From Oscillatoriales cyanobacterium (GTDB lineage: Bacteria > Cyanobacteriota > Cyanobacteriia > Cyanobacteriales > Microcoleaceae): a DNA stretch of 50,175 nucleotides. The stretch is from NCBI GenBank assembly GCA_004293365.1, contig RDYN01000068.1, positions 1 through 50,175 on the forward strand. The letters are read 5' to 3'. Below, piece by piece: positions 19,021 to 28,042 of the stretch. A model generated the notes under the pieces. That model did not search any database and was not told where the DNA came from. It saw only the letters and a program-made list of their open reading frames with translations. The position numbers and the translations under genes are program-made. Every line of letters begins with the position of its first letter. Position 1 is the stretch's first letter.

Positions 19021-19220
19021 CTTTGTTCAAAGCAATATCAGCCAAATATGGAATAAGTGCGAAGCCGATACACTCTGCTAAGCCCGGCGGTACAGCATTG
19101 CCAATTTGCCACATTGTCTTTTTCATCGAACATTCAACAATAAATTAATCGGGGAAAGTTTGCAATCTAGACATTTCGCGGGCTGAAATAACGCAATTAA
19201 AATAAGGATGAAAATCAGCA
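19021..19220 (-). pseudogene. Fossil C-terminus of a second C5 DNA methyltransferase
   Basis: About 195 bp closely matches the end of the methyltransferase gene at 16240-16437. On the minus strand the reading is FPD, stop, FIVECSMKKTMWQIGNAVPPGLAECIG, equivalent to FPDSFIFEGSMKKAMWQIGNAVPPRLAECIG in the larger copy. An in-frame TAA replaces the Ser codon and no methyltransferase sequence extends beyond about 19220. It is a decayed partial duplicate or a second lost gene. Confidence 0.85.
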
Positions 19221-19274
19221 CATAAAGAAGGAGTTTGTCATACCGCTGGGACTTCAGTTTGTAATTAAGTGAGT

Positions 19275-20694
19275 TCAGATGTTAGATCCTCGATCGCAAG
19301 TTTGCTGACTTTGCTTTTGGGCTTGCTTTCTTTTGCTCAATACAGCTCGTTGAATTGCCAGCAAAATTTTTCCCTCTTGTTGATTAATTTCACCGTCAGA
19401 CTCGACGATCTCAGTGGATCTCTTTAAAAGTGGTTCGGCAAAGTCAAGTTCGAGTTGTTCGAGTAAAATATCCAACTTGGGAAGCAATTTAGACTTATTT
19501 TTCACAGCTTCTATCTCAGCTAAAGTCTTGGGATTTAAATTAGCTGCTTGTAATTCCGGTAAGAAGTCATCCCATCGGGTGAATTTTTGGCTGGCATAGA
19601 CGACATACACTAAAATCCAATCCATCACCGTTTCTTGTGCGATCGCTTTTTCTAAATATTGCTCGCTTTCCGCTTGCAATACCTCCCGCAAATCTTCGAG
19701 TTGGGTTTCGATTTCCAAGGAATCGAGATGGGCTTCATAAAACCGACAAGCACCGTATCCCATCGCGTAAATCATTGCCGCACTGGCGCTAGCATTGATC
19801 GCGGCACCTGCCAAGGGAATATTACTTATAAGCGTAACTCCAGCTTCGATCGCTAAATTGCTACCCAAGGATAAACCAAAAATAGCGACAACTTCTTTTT
19901 TGCGATCGCTCGATCGCAAATCCATGCCATAGGCGGCAGCAATTTGATAAACCAACTCGGCAGATAACGCCGTCATTGCCGCTAAATCCATGCCAGCCAA
20001 CGCCAAAGCTACGCCGGGAACTAAACTGCTAGCCAAGCCAGTTCCTGCCGCTAGCAAGGCTTTTTCCACCATCAAGTGATGTGCAATCTCTTTGGGTTTC
20101 TCGCGAGGATATTGGCGCTGTAACTCTCGAACTTGCGCCTCGGCATTTACGACATCAACAGCATCTATAGCATTAGCTAACCAGTCGATTTTAAACTTTT
20201 GGGTCAGTTTTTTCAGGATAGGAGTTTGGGAAATCAAACCGATGGATGAACCCAAAAATTTGGGAACTTGCAGTGCTGCACTTCCCGCACTTGCGGCCGC
20301 ATTTCCTACCGCACTTGCCGTATTCACAACGATCGCACTTCCAGCACTTCCTGCGGCATTTCCTACCGCACTCGCTGTATTAGCAATGGCACTTCCAGCA
20401 CTTCCTGCGGCATTTCCCTGTATTCACAACGATCGCACTTCCAGCACTTCCTGCGGCATTTCCCACCGCACTCGCTGTATTCACAATGGCACTTCCAGCA
20501 CTTCCTGCGGCATTTCCCACCGCACTCGCGCTTGCAGAGACGACTCCAAAAACGGAACCCAACCAATTGGATTTATTCCCTGGTTTAGCCTGCACATCCG
20601 ATTTGGAGCGATCGTTCGTTTCTGCTACTTCCGTTACTGACGGAACTTGTTCTGAGTGGTTGCTGTCTGTTTTGATTTCGTTGTTATGTGGCAT
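19275..20694 (-). pseudogene. Membrane-associated protein (DUF697/YcjF-like), frameshifted in its own repeats
   Basis: The 5' part starts at the ATG at 20694 (MPHNNEIKTDSNHSE) and runs into 18-residue repeats of the type NTASAVGNAAGSAGSAIV. The main 3' part (ending at 19275) carries Ala/Gly-rich hydrophobic segments such as GTGLASSLVPGVALALAGMDLAAMTALSAEL and ISNIPLAGAAINASASAAM, as in YcjF-type proteins. The two parts are in different frames. One repeat unit is 46 bp instead of 57, an 11-bp loss, and restoring 11 bp joins them exactly into a 476-residue protein. The function is unknown. It is either a real frameshift, a phase-variable gene or a sequencing error. Confidence 0.75.
20299..20530. 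repeat. 54/57-bp in-gene tandem repeat, 4-5 units
   Basis: Units starting GCATTTCC(T/C)ACCGCACT have lengths 57, 54, 46 and 54 bp, plus a partial fifth. The 46-bp unit lacks ACCGCACTCGC relative to its neighbours. Translation gives an 18- or 19-residue Ala/Gly/Ser repeat. Confidence 0.9.
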
Positions 20695-20877
20695 TAGTTT
20701 ATACCCTTTATAAAAAAAATCTACAATAAAGATGTTAGGTTTGTTTGCTGGGGTATTGAAAATAACAGGTGCGTCGCTATTAGATTGTCGCTTTTTTTTG
20801 ATGTCGATGGATCCGCACCCTACGAATTTTGCTAGTCATGGATGCGGACTAAAGTCCTCACTACGAACCTGGGAATT

Positions 20878-21645
20878 TCAAATCATAATCGAAGACATCA
20901 ATTCATCGGTCATTTCAAAATTAGCTGTCACACTTTGCACGTCGTCTAAATCTTCCAAGGCGTCCATTAACTTTATCAGCAATCGAGCTTTTTCAGGAGT
21001 ATCAATTTCGACGGTATTGCTCGGAATCCAGCGAGTCTCTGACTGTAAAACTGCCAAACCTGTTTGTTTCAAAACATCAGCCAGTTTTTCCAAATTAGGC
21101 ACACTTGTAAAAACTTCTGCACCTTCGGTATCCTCATCAATTGATATCAAATCGTAGGATTCGGCTTCTGCTTCTAGGGAGGCTTCAAACAATTGTTCTT
21201 CATCAATGGGGCCGCGTACTGTACAAACTCCTTTGTGGTCAAACATCCAGCCCACACAACCAGTTTCGCCTAAGTTGCCGCCATTTTTACTAAAAGCTTC
21301 TCGCAAGTCAGCCGCGGTGCGGTTGCGGTTGTCTGTCAGCGCTTCAATCAGAATCGCTACTCCGCCAACGCCGTAACCTTCGTAGCGAATGGCTTCTAAT
21401 TCCGAACTACCCCCGGCTAAACCGGCACCTTTGGCGATCGCCCTTTCTATGTTTTCATTAGGAATATCCGCGGCCTTCGCTTTTTCAATAGCCGTCCGCA
21501 GTTGAAAATTACCAGCGGGATCGGGAACTCCGCTGCGGGCAGCGACAATAATTTCGCGAGATATTCTAGCAAAAACTTTGCCTTTAGCCGAATCAACTCT
21601 CGCTTTTTGGCGTTTTATAGTCGCCCACTTACTGTGTCCAGACAT
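20878..21645 (-). CDS. YebC/PmpR-family regulatory protein
   Basis: A 255-residue YebC-type protein, in other bacteria a DNA-binding regulator or a translation factor that relieves stalling at proline stretches. The whole family pattern is present: N-terminal MSGHSKWATIKRQKARVDSAKGK, GNFQLRTAIEKAKAADIPNENIERAI, and YEGYGVGGVAILIEALTDNRNRT. The ATG at 21645 begins exactly at the conserved MSGHSKW; a longer in-frame reading would add 39 unrelated residues. The downstream gap contains half of a GGACTAAAGTCC element. Confidence 0.95.
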   Translation of the reverse strand: MSGHSKWATIKRQKARVDSAKGKVFARISREIIVAARSGVPDPAGNFQLRTAIEKAKAADIPNENIERAIAKGAGLAGGSSELEAIRYEGYGVGGVAILIEALTDNRNRTAADLREAFSKNGGNLGETGCVGWMFDHKGVCTVRGPIDEEQLFEASLEAEAESYDLISIDEDTEGAEVFTSVPNLEKLADVLKQTGLAVLQSETRWIPSNTVEIDTPEKARLLIKLMDALEDLDDVQSVTANFEMTDELMSSIMI

Positions 21646-21764
21646 ACCGATTTGAGATTTAAGATTTACAACGTGCGATCGAGATCGAATAAACCTAGCG
21701 CGTGCACTGCACACCCAATCCGTACACATAGCATATAATGCGATTTTTTGCACGAATTTCAACT

Positions 21765-22403
21765 TTAATTAAAGCGGACAACGGTTTCAGTGTCCGTGAG
21801 GTGAGAAGTATCGCCATTAAGTGCGATCGACCATTCGTCCCCATTCCGCACCACTTTCACCAAACAGCAAAGAGAAGCATTAATTTTCCTCCTAGCACCG
21901 CCCACCAGCCACAGCGCACTTCCCACAACCGACGAACCGTGACCTACTAATAACATATCCTCAGGAAACTGTGCAGCGAGGCGTTTAGCAGTTTCCCCCG
22001 CCCTTTTGAGACAAGCTTCCCCGGTTTCGGGATAATTAGCAATACCGCCTTTATAAGAAGCATCAATCCTGGGAAAACGCCTGCACAAATCCTCGACAGA
22101 TTCAGTTTCCGGCATTTCGGTCATCCATTCAGGATTCAGCCATTCGCACAGTCCCCACTCTAGTTTAATTGACAAATCCAGAGCTTCTGCCGCGTGATTT
22201 GCCGTTTGGACAGTTCGGAGAAAAGGCGAAGCAAAAATGTGAGAAATTCCTTCACCTTTGAGGCGATTGGCGAGTTGTTTGGCTTGAATGTGACCGTCTT
22301 CGGAAAGATGGGGATCGTAGCGGTGTTCTGCCGTAAGAAACCAGTCGGGGTTAACGAAGTCGATGCGGTTTCCGTGGCGTGCGATCCAGACTGTTTGCGG
22401 CAT
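21765..22403 (-). CDS. Histidine phosphatase family protein
   Basis: A 212-residue member of the phosphoglycerate-mutase-like superfamily. The catalytic RHG motif (WIARHGNRID) is near residue 9, and the second active-site His is in LLVGHGSSVV. Also present are the typical SEDGHIQAKQLANRL and IFASPFLRTVQTA. The substrate cannot be told from the sequence; fructose-2,6-bisphosphatase-type and broad phosphatases share this pattern. It is on the same strand as the yebC-like gene downstream. Confidence 0.9.
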   Translation of the reverse strand: MPQTVWIARHGNRIDFVNPDWFLTAEHRYDPHLSEDGHIQAKQLANRLKGEGISHIFASPFLRTVQTANHAAEALDLSIKLEWGLCEWLNPEWMTEMPETESVEDLCRRFPRIDASYKGGIANYPETGEACLKRAGETAKRLAAQFPEDMLLVGHGSSVVGSALWLVGGARRKINASLCCLVKVVRNGDEWSIALNGDTSHLTDTETVVRFN

Positions 22404-22468
22404 AATAATTTTATGTTTTGGTTTCTATGTGTAATCTTACGGGTTAAGCAATGGGCAGATAGTCTAGG

Positions 22469-23158
22469 TTAGACTGAGCTTTTTTTGCTAACTCGCAGCA
22501 TCTCATTTCCGCCTATTTGAAACTGATAAGCAACCTCTTGAATTTCCACAGTAAAACTTCTGTTTTGCAATTCGGCAATCACTGGGTTTAAGTGTTCGGA
22601 TTCCACCCCGCTAAAACTCTGCAATAGAGGGAATACCCGGACTTGCTTCGCAACCCGACACATTTCTGTAATAGCTTCCAGATGATCTTTTTCCGAAAGG
22701 TGAGGATCAGTAAATAAGAAATGGCTGCACAAAGCTAAATCGAATTGACCGTTCTCGAAAGGCAAAACAGGCAGCGATGCAGTCACGTAGCGGCCTTCCT
22801 GCAAGCCTGATGGAAAATCTTTTAAAAATTCCTGCGTCGCATTCCTTCGCACATTGGCTAGCTGGGACGGCGATTCAAAAATGTTCCACAGGTAGTTGGG
22901 TCTACTTGCCTCGAAATCCTCAATGAAAGTGTGATATTTTGGGAGGTGAGCGCCAATTTCCACCGCCGAAAACTGATAAACTGGATCGCAAGAAATTACC
23001 TTTCTACCTTGGCGAGTCATTTCGGCATTGAAACTCGCCGCGCCGCCGGCACAATCAAGAATTGCTAGCTCGAGGTCACTTGGTTCCAAGCTAAACATTT
23101 TTATGTATTCACCCAAGCAGCGTCCCAAGGGAATTACTTCATCCAAATTTAGTGACAC
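22469..23158 (-). CDS. SAM-dependent methyltransferase-like protein, paralog 1
   Basis: A 229-residue protein with a Rossmann methyltransferase pattern. The SAM-binding segment ELAILDCAGGAASFNAEM matches motif I and KVISCDPVYQFS motif II. A post-I segment is VLPFENGQFDLALCSHFLF. The substrate is unknown. It starts at a GTG (23158). A second gene of very similar sequence lies at 23528-24223, and the two share about 120 bp of upstream DNA, so the pair arose by duplication. Confidence 0.8.
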   Translation of the reverse strand: MSLNLDEVIPLGRCLGEYIKMFSLEPSDLELAILDCAGGAASFNAEMTRQGRKVISCDPVYQFSAVEIGAHLPKYHTFIEDFEASRPNYLWNIFESPSQLANVRRNATQEFLKDFPSGLQEGRYVTASLPVLPFENGQFDLALCSHFLFTDPHLSEKDHLEAITEMCRVAKQVRVFPLLQSFSGVESEHLNPVIAELQNRSFTVEIQEVAYQFQIGGNEMLRVSKKSSV

Positions 23159-23283
23159 TTGTCTTTGTCCCGCAGATAGAATTATTTAACATTTTACCTC
23201 AAATCAGGGCTATTTTTTCCTATCCCCTTTCTGCGGCGGGTTGATTTGGCTCCCGAGTTATGTATGAATAAATTTGGTCAAAC

Positions 23284-23514
23284 ATGGTAAAAATTGCCTA
23301 TGAAGCTGTCTACCATCCGCGATCGGTATTATTTGAAAACCTCGCCACTGTAGAAGGAATTCCCGCTCAGCCAGTGCTGTTGCTTGACTCCGAAGGCATC
23401 CCCATCAGAGCACTTTATGTCATGGAAAAACAGTTCGTGAAGCGAAGCTATCCCGAAGGGAATCGTACTTGGCGAATTAATGGCTGTTATTTGGTTCCCA
23501 TCACAGCAGAATAA
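23284..23514 (+). CDS. Small conserved-looking protein of unknown function
   Basis: A 76-residue reading frame (MVKIAYEAVYHPRSVLFENL ... INGCYLVPITAE) on the plus strand between the two minus-strand methyltransferase paralogs. Its composition is protein-like and it fills the space, but I do not recognise the family. It begins inside the duplicated upstream region of paralog 1. Confidence 0.45.
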   Translation: MVKIAYEAVYHPRSVLFENLATVEGIPAQPVLLLDSEGIPIRALYVMEKQFVKRSYPEGNRTWRINGCYLVPITAE

Positions 23515-23527
23515 GTTATGCTTACTT

Positions 23528-24223
23528 TTATTCGGAGCTTTTTTTGCTAACTCGCAGCATCTTATTTCCGCCTTTTTGAAACTCATAGGGAGCCTCTTGA
23601 ACTTCCACTCGAAAATTTCTATTTTTCAATTCGGTAATAATCGGATTTAAATGCTCAGATTCCTCCCCGCTAAAACTCTGCAACAGCGGAAACACTCGAA
23701 CTTCCTTCGCAACCCGACACATTTCTGTAATTGCTTGCAGATGAAATTCTTCCGAAAGCAGGTGAGAATAAGCAAATAAGAAATGGCTGCACAAAGCTAA
23801 ATCAAATTGACCGTTATCGAAGGGTAAAACAGGCAGCTCAACATTCATGTAGCGGCCTTGCTCTAAGCCAGAGGGAAAATCTGCTAAAAATTCCTGCATT
23901 GCTTTCATCCGCACTTCGCCTAGCTGGTACGGCGATTCAAAATTGTTCCAGAGGTAGCCGTCTACATTGGCCTTAACAGCGTCAATCACAGTTTGATATG
24001 TTTCTTGGATGCGATCGCCAATTTCCACCGCCGTAAACTGATACACTGGATCGCAAGAAATTACCTTGTTACCTTGGCGAGTCATTTCGGCATTGAAACT
24101 CGCCGGGCCGCCCGCACAATCAAGAATTGCTAGCTTGAGGTCACTTGATGTCAAGCTAAACATTCCTATGTATTCATCCAAGCAGCGTCCCCAGGGAATT
24201 ACCTTCTCCAATTTTAGTGACAC
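23528..24223 (-). CDS. SAM-dependent methyltransferase-like protein, paralog 2
   Basis: A 231-residue paralog of the gene at 22469-23158, with the same GTG start, SAM-binding segment (KLAILDCAGGPASFNAEM), LPFDNGQFDLALCSHFLF segment and RVSKKSS C-terminus. The main differences lie in the middle, around residues 80-115. Upstream DNA is also shared (GATAGAATTATT, then GTTGATTTG, then TTATGTAT). It may have split roles with its paralog, or one copy may be redundant. Confidence 0.8.
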   Translation of the reverse strand: MSLKLEKVIPWGRCLDEYIGMFSLTSSDLKLAILDCAGGPASFNAEMTRQGNKVISCDPVYQFTAVEIGDRIQETYQTVIDAVKANVDGYLWNNFESPYQLGEVRMKAMQEFLADFPSGLEQGRYMNVELPVLPFDNGQFDLALCSHFLFAYSHLLSEEFHLQAITEMCRVAKEVRVFPLLQSFSGEESEHLNPIITELKNRNFRVEVQEAPYEFQKGGNKMLRVSKKSSE

Positions 24224-24339
24224 TTGTCTTTGTCCCGTAGATAGAATTATTAATATTTTACATCAAATAAGGCTCGTTTTTTCTATCTCTTTTATTTCGG
24301 AGGGTTGATTTGCATCCCGACTTATGTATAAATAATTTT

Positions 24340-25790
24340 GAGAACAGTTGCTTGCTTTACACTTTCTTTATAAAGAAGGTACTCGATTGCGGCACAAATT
24401 TTATGATTCCACCTGTGGATTTTGCAGCGCAGCGAGGCTACACTGGACAGAAGTCAATTACCCACCGCTAATTGTTTCGCCTGACGGCTCACAATATAGC
24501 GGGGGCTTGTAATAGCCCTGATATGTTCCTGCAAGTTGCAAGACAATATCGAACCTTCGAGCGCATTGACTGGCACTCCAAGAGCAGCAATGTTCAAGCT
24601 GCCATTTGAATCAGCATCACCAACAAAACCACAATGACCGCACTTAAATCTTTTACCAGAACGATAAGACTGCCCTTTGATAGGGTGGATGTGCAAGCAT
24701 TTATGGCACATCTGGGAAGTGTAGCGCGGGCTAACCATTACTACTTTGACTCCAGCACCAATCGCTTTGTAGGTCAAGAAAATTCGCAGTTGATAAAATG
24801 CCCAACTATTGGAGCGTCTGCGCTCAGTCTTAGACCTTGGTTGTTGATTGGTTCGTTCTCGGATTCCGGTCAAATCTTCCAAGGCTATGCTAGACTTACT
24901 AGCTTTTGCCTTGGAAACGATGGTTTTGCTGATGACATGATTCTGATTTGTTTGATAACGTCGCTCTCTGCCCGACAGTCGTTTCAAGATCTTGCGGCAT
25001 CTACGCCGTGTCGATCTAGTACCTTTCGTGGCTTTGGTTTGGAGCGATGCTCTAGTTCGAGCAAATCTGTCTCTAGTCGCCTTGATATTTTCACCACTCC
25101 AGCTATCACCATCACTGGTAATGGCAATGTCAGTACGCCCCAAATCGACTCCAATCACTCGGACTGGTTCGGTAACGTCTGGCGGGGTGGTCTTAATTTG
25201 AATGTGGATATAGTAGCTACCATCTCGATGTTTGCAAAGTTGGGCAGATGTTGGCTTCTTGCCGTCAAGATTAACAGCTTGATATTCTCCAATATCCAGC
25301 GGAATGCGATAACGACCATTCATCAGCGTCAAGCTGACAACGTTGTCTTTCTGCCTGAAATCGAAGATTCGAGCATCATAATCGATGCTAGTGGGGTCAA
25401 AAGACTCTACTGTTCTCTTTTTGGCTTTAGCCGTTTTCCGATTAGCTCCAACTCTAGCGCAAACACGAACCGCCAAGTTAGCACTAAGCCCAAACTTAGA
25501 GCGCAAGTCTTGATAAACCAAGTTTTGGATGGTTACAGAGCTTGTGGTCTGAGGTTGGACTACTTCATTGGCATAGTTGCAACCATCAGCAAACGCCTTC
25601 AATGTTGCCTCGATTTGAGCGACATGTTCTGGCGTTGGGCTAAGTTTGCAAACGATGGTAAGTATTTGTTCCATGCTATTGATATTATCACATGTACTTT
25701 TGTTGTAGTAGCCCTTGAGCAATTGCTCAGAACCTCCGAGTCAAAGTACTTAAACTCCATATATCTAAAGTCTATCACATGTGACATTGA
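24340..25790 (-). mobile_element. IS200/IS605-type element carrying only tnpB (ends approximate)
   Basis: The tnpB gene is flanked by non-coding DNA with small palindromes. One is TTCTTTATAAAGAA at 24364-24377, about 75 bp past the tnpB stop; another is GAGCAATTGCTC near 25718. The DNA duplicated upstream of the two methyltransferases ends near 24340, which sets a limit on that side. The true ends were not determined; this family has no terminal inverted repeats. Confidence 0.5.
24454..25674 (-). CDS. tnpB: TnpB RNA-guided nuclease (IS200/IS605-type OrfB)
   Basis: A 406-residue TnpB. The RuvC catalytic triad is intact: Asp177 in GVDLGRTD, Glu266 in ALEDLTG, and Asp355 in DADSNGSLN. A zinc ribbon CHKC ... 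CGHC lies near 323-348. TnpB proteins are RNA-guided DNA nucleases that help retain their transposon and are the ancestors of Cas12. No tnpA transposase lies alongside, so the element would need TnpA supplied in trans. The ATG at 25674 is preferred over an upstream start that adds 16 unrelated residues. Confidence 0.93.
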   Translation of the reverse strand: MEQILTIVCKLSPTPEHVAQIEATLKAFADGCNYANEVVQPQTTSSVTIQNLVYQDLRSKFGLSANLAVRVCARVGANRKTAKAKKRTVESFDPTSIDYDARIFDFRQKDNVVSLTLMNGRYRIPLDIGEYQAVNLDGKKPTSAQLCKHRDGSYYIHIQIKTTPPDVTEPVRVIGVDLGRTDIAITSDGDSWSGENIKATRDRFARTRASLQTKATKGTRSTRRRCRKILKRLSGRERRYQTNQNHVISKTIVSKAKASKSSIALEDLTGIRERTNQQPRSKTERRRSNSWAFYQLRIFLTYKAIGAGVKVVMVSPRYTSQMCHKCLHIHPIKGQSYRSGKRFKCGHCGFVGDADSNGSLNIAALGVPVNALEGSILSCNLQEHIRAITSPRYIVSRQAKQLAVGN

Positions 25791-25840
25791 CAAGCAATGG
25801 TTGGATAGAGAAAAACAAGGAATTTGCTCGTCTTCTCATA

Positions 25841-25960
25841 CACCCGCCCATCTCGCTAGGGCTGCGCCTGCTAGTTTGTGGGCGGGTGCAATCGGCGACT
25901 CGCTCGCATTCCTCCCACCGCTGACACGCATCGGGAGTACCCTCGCGGTACAGCGGGGGC
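25841..25960. other. GC-rich, strongly structured non-coding segment
   Basis: CACCCGCCCA (25841-25850) pairs perfectly with 25879-25888, and its loop contains further pairing (CTAGGG/CGCCTGCTAG). A second nested structure, CCGCTG ... CAGCGG with inner GTACC/GGTAC, follows within 60 bp. It lies between the 5' side of tnpB and the polysaccharide-export gene. It could be a structured RNA, the end of an older insertion element, or a leader of the downstream gene. Confidence 0.4.
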
Positions 25961-26046
25961 ATCCTGCTGTTCTAGGTGAAAATAAACTAAAATTAACTAG
26001 CTTGCATTGCGATCGTTCATTGGCAGACTGCAACCAGGAAAGAAAG

Positions 26047-27918
26047 ATGAAACATAACGTTCAAACCGCCACAAGTCTTAGTTTGTCAGCACTCCTGGTG
26101 CTGAGCAGTTCGCTGCCAAGTATAGCTCAGTTGCCTGCTATCAGAAATCCTGCACCCCCTAGGAACCCAAACCTGCCGAGGGTACCGCCACCGCCTCCTG
26201 CGGGTTCGAGTCTGCCGCCGATCGGCAATTCTGGCTCGCTGACAGCAGAAGCGGCTTATACTTTAGGCCCGGGCGATCGCATTGCTTTAGATATCTTCGG
26301 CGTCCCTGAATTTAGCAAAGAATATCAAGTCTTAGTTGACGGAACCCTCAATCTACCAATCATTCGCAGCGTCTCAATTCAAGGGTTGACGCTGCAACAA
26401 GCCGCTACCGTCATTACCAAGCGATACGAACCCTTCATCAATGTTCCCGTTGTCACCGTGACTCTGATCGTTACTCGCCCCCTAAATATAGGTGTTGCCG
26501 GTGAAGTTACTCGCCCCGGTTCCTACAAAATTAATGCCAGCAGAGAAGGAACCGGAGGAGGCGTAAAATTTCCGACTTTGATGGAAATGCTACAACTTGC
26601 CAAAGGGGTGACATCCGCAGGAGATATGCGAAACGTCCAAATTCGCCGTCCCCGCAGAGGCGGGGCAGAGCAACTTATTACTGTTAATTTGCAGGATTTT
26701 TTAGACACTGGAAATTTGCGTCAAGATGTCACTATCCGAGATGGAGATACAATTTTTGTACCGACAGCAAGTGCTCTCAATACCCAAGAAGTCCGTCAAA
26801 GAGCTAGTGCTAATTTTTCCGCTGATATTACTAAACCAATTGGCGTGGTAATTGTCGGAGAAGTCAACAGGCCGGGGCCTTATACTGTATCTGCTTCGGA
26901 TTTGCGATCGACCAACCAACAAACAGATCTGAGTTTTGTCTCTATTGAACAACAACAAGGAGGAGGAGCCGTTGTCGGACTACCAACAATCACTAGAGCG
27001 CTCAAAATTGCTGGCGGTATCACCACAGAAGCAGACATTCGCCGCGTCCAAATCCGCCGCCGTATCAGAGGTGGCACTGAACAAACTATCACGGTAAATC
27101 TGTGGGATTTGCTGCAAAAAGGTGACGCAACTCAAGATGTTTTACTCCAAGAAGGAGATAGCGTCATTATCCCGACGGCATCTACTGTAGACTTAACTGA
27201 AATTGCCCAACTCGGAAGTACAAGTTTCTCTCCAAACGCGATCAGCATCAATATTGTAGGGGAAGTGATCAGGCCCGGAGCTTTACAGGTTAAACCCAGT
27301 ACATCCCTCCACCAAGCTTTGCTGACTGCTGGCAGTTTCAATCAATTGCGGGCTAAAAAAGATAAGGTGGAACTGCTGCGTTTGAACCCCAACGGTACTG
27401 TTACTCGCCGCACTATTAATGTCGATTTTGCTCAAGGGCTGAATCCTGACAATAACCCAACTCTCCGAAATAACGATGTGATTCTCGTAGCGCGATCGGG
27501 CTATACTAGGGTAGCAGACAATATTGCCACTTTCTTGCAGCCGATAACAGGAGTTGCAACTGGGATCGGCAGCGTTAGCGGCATTTTTACTGGGTTTCAA
27601 ACAACTATCAACGCTTTTCAGAACTTATTTTTGGGAGGAGATTTCGATCGGCGCAATCAACTCAGACAACTTCGGGAACAACGGGAAGACAGACAACAAC
27701 AACGTGAAGACAGAGAGCTAGACAGACAGAGACAAGCTGAAGACAGAAGGCTGCAAGCTGAAGACAGAGCGCGCCAAGCTGAAGACAGACGCTTGCAACT
27801 CGAAGACAGACAGCGGCAGATAGATCTTCAAGATCGGCAACTTCAACTTCAACAGCAGCAAAATCAGCAGCTACAGCAACTACAACCACAGCAAATTATG
27901 CCAACTACGACTCCTTAA
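26047..27918 (+). CDS. Polysaccharide biosynthesis/export protein with SLBB domains (Wza-like)
   Basis: A 623-residue outer-membrane-type exporter component for capsule or slime. It has a signal peptide (1-28, ending SIAQ) and a Pro-rich linker. The polysaccharide-export domain (YTLGPGDRIALDIFGVPEFSKEYQVLVDGTLNLP) starts near residue 75. Three SLBB-type repeats follow, each with IGV(A/V)GEV(T/N)RPG and a DGDTI(F/I)(V/I)P-like end. The last 90 residues are a charged coiled coil of QAEDRRLQ-like repeats ending in poly-Gln. The ATG at 26047 follows AGGAAAG and opens the signal peptide. The same frame stays open far upstream across tnpB, but that part is only antisense to tnpB. Confidence 0.9.
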   Translation: MKHNVQTATSLSLSALLVLSSSLPSIAQLPAIRNPAPPRNPNLPRVPPPPPAGSSLPPIGNSGSLTAEAAYTLGPGDRIALDIFGVPEFSKEYQVLVDGTLNLPIIRSVSIQGLTLQQAATVITKRYEPFINVPVVTVTLIVTRPLNIGVAGEVTRPGSYKINASREGTGGGVKFPTLMEMLQLAKGVTSAGDMRNVQIRRPRRGGAEQLITVNLQDFLDTGNLRQDVTIRDGDTIFVPTASALNTQEVRQRASANFSADITKPIGVVIVGEVNRPGPYTVSASDLRSTNQQTDLSFVSIEQQQGGGAVVGLPTITRALKIAGGITTEADIRRVQIRRRIRGGTEQTITVNLWDLLQKGDATQDVLLQEGDSVIIPTASTVDLTEIAQLGSTSFSPNAISINIVGEVIRPGALQVKPSTSLHQALLTAGSFNQLRAKKDKVELLRLNPNGTVTRRTINVDFAQGLNPDNNPTLRNNDVILVARSGYTRVADNIATFLQPITGVATGIGSVSGIFTGFQTTINAFQNLFLGGDFDRRNQLRQLREQREDRQQQREDRELDRQRQAEDRRLQAEDRARQAEDRRLQLEDRQRQIDLQDRQLQLQQQQNQQLQQLQPQQIMPTTTP

Positions 27919-28042
27919 TATTGAGCGCTATGGTGCGTCAGTTTATACCAATTCACTATGAAGCGGAACGACCTGGTTCGCCTAAAATCCTTTCCGGTAA
28001 AGGATCTATTCCATGCAGCGGAGAAAGAAAAATGATATCAGT

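Noticed and set aside
20092..20640. A 182-codon plus-strand frame across the 54-bp repeats
   Set aside because: It is antisense to the Ala/Gly repeat gene and its composition (Cys/Ser/Thr/His-rich) reflects the repeat, not a protein.
24634..26046. A plus-strand reading frame that continues in frame into the polysaccharide-export gene (1094 codons if taken whole)
   Set aside because: The first 1.4 kb is antisense to tnpB, and the real export protein begins at 26047 with its own ribosome site and signal peptide.
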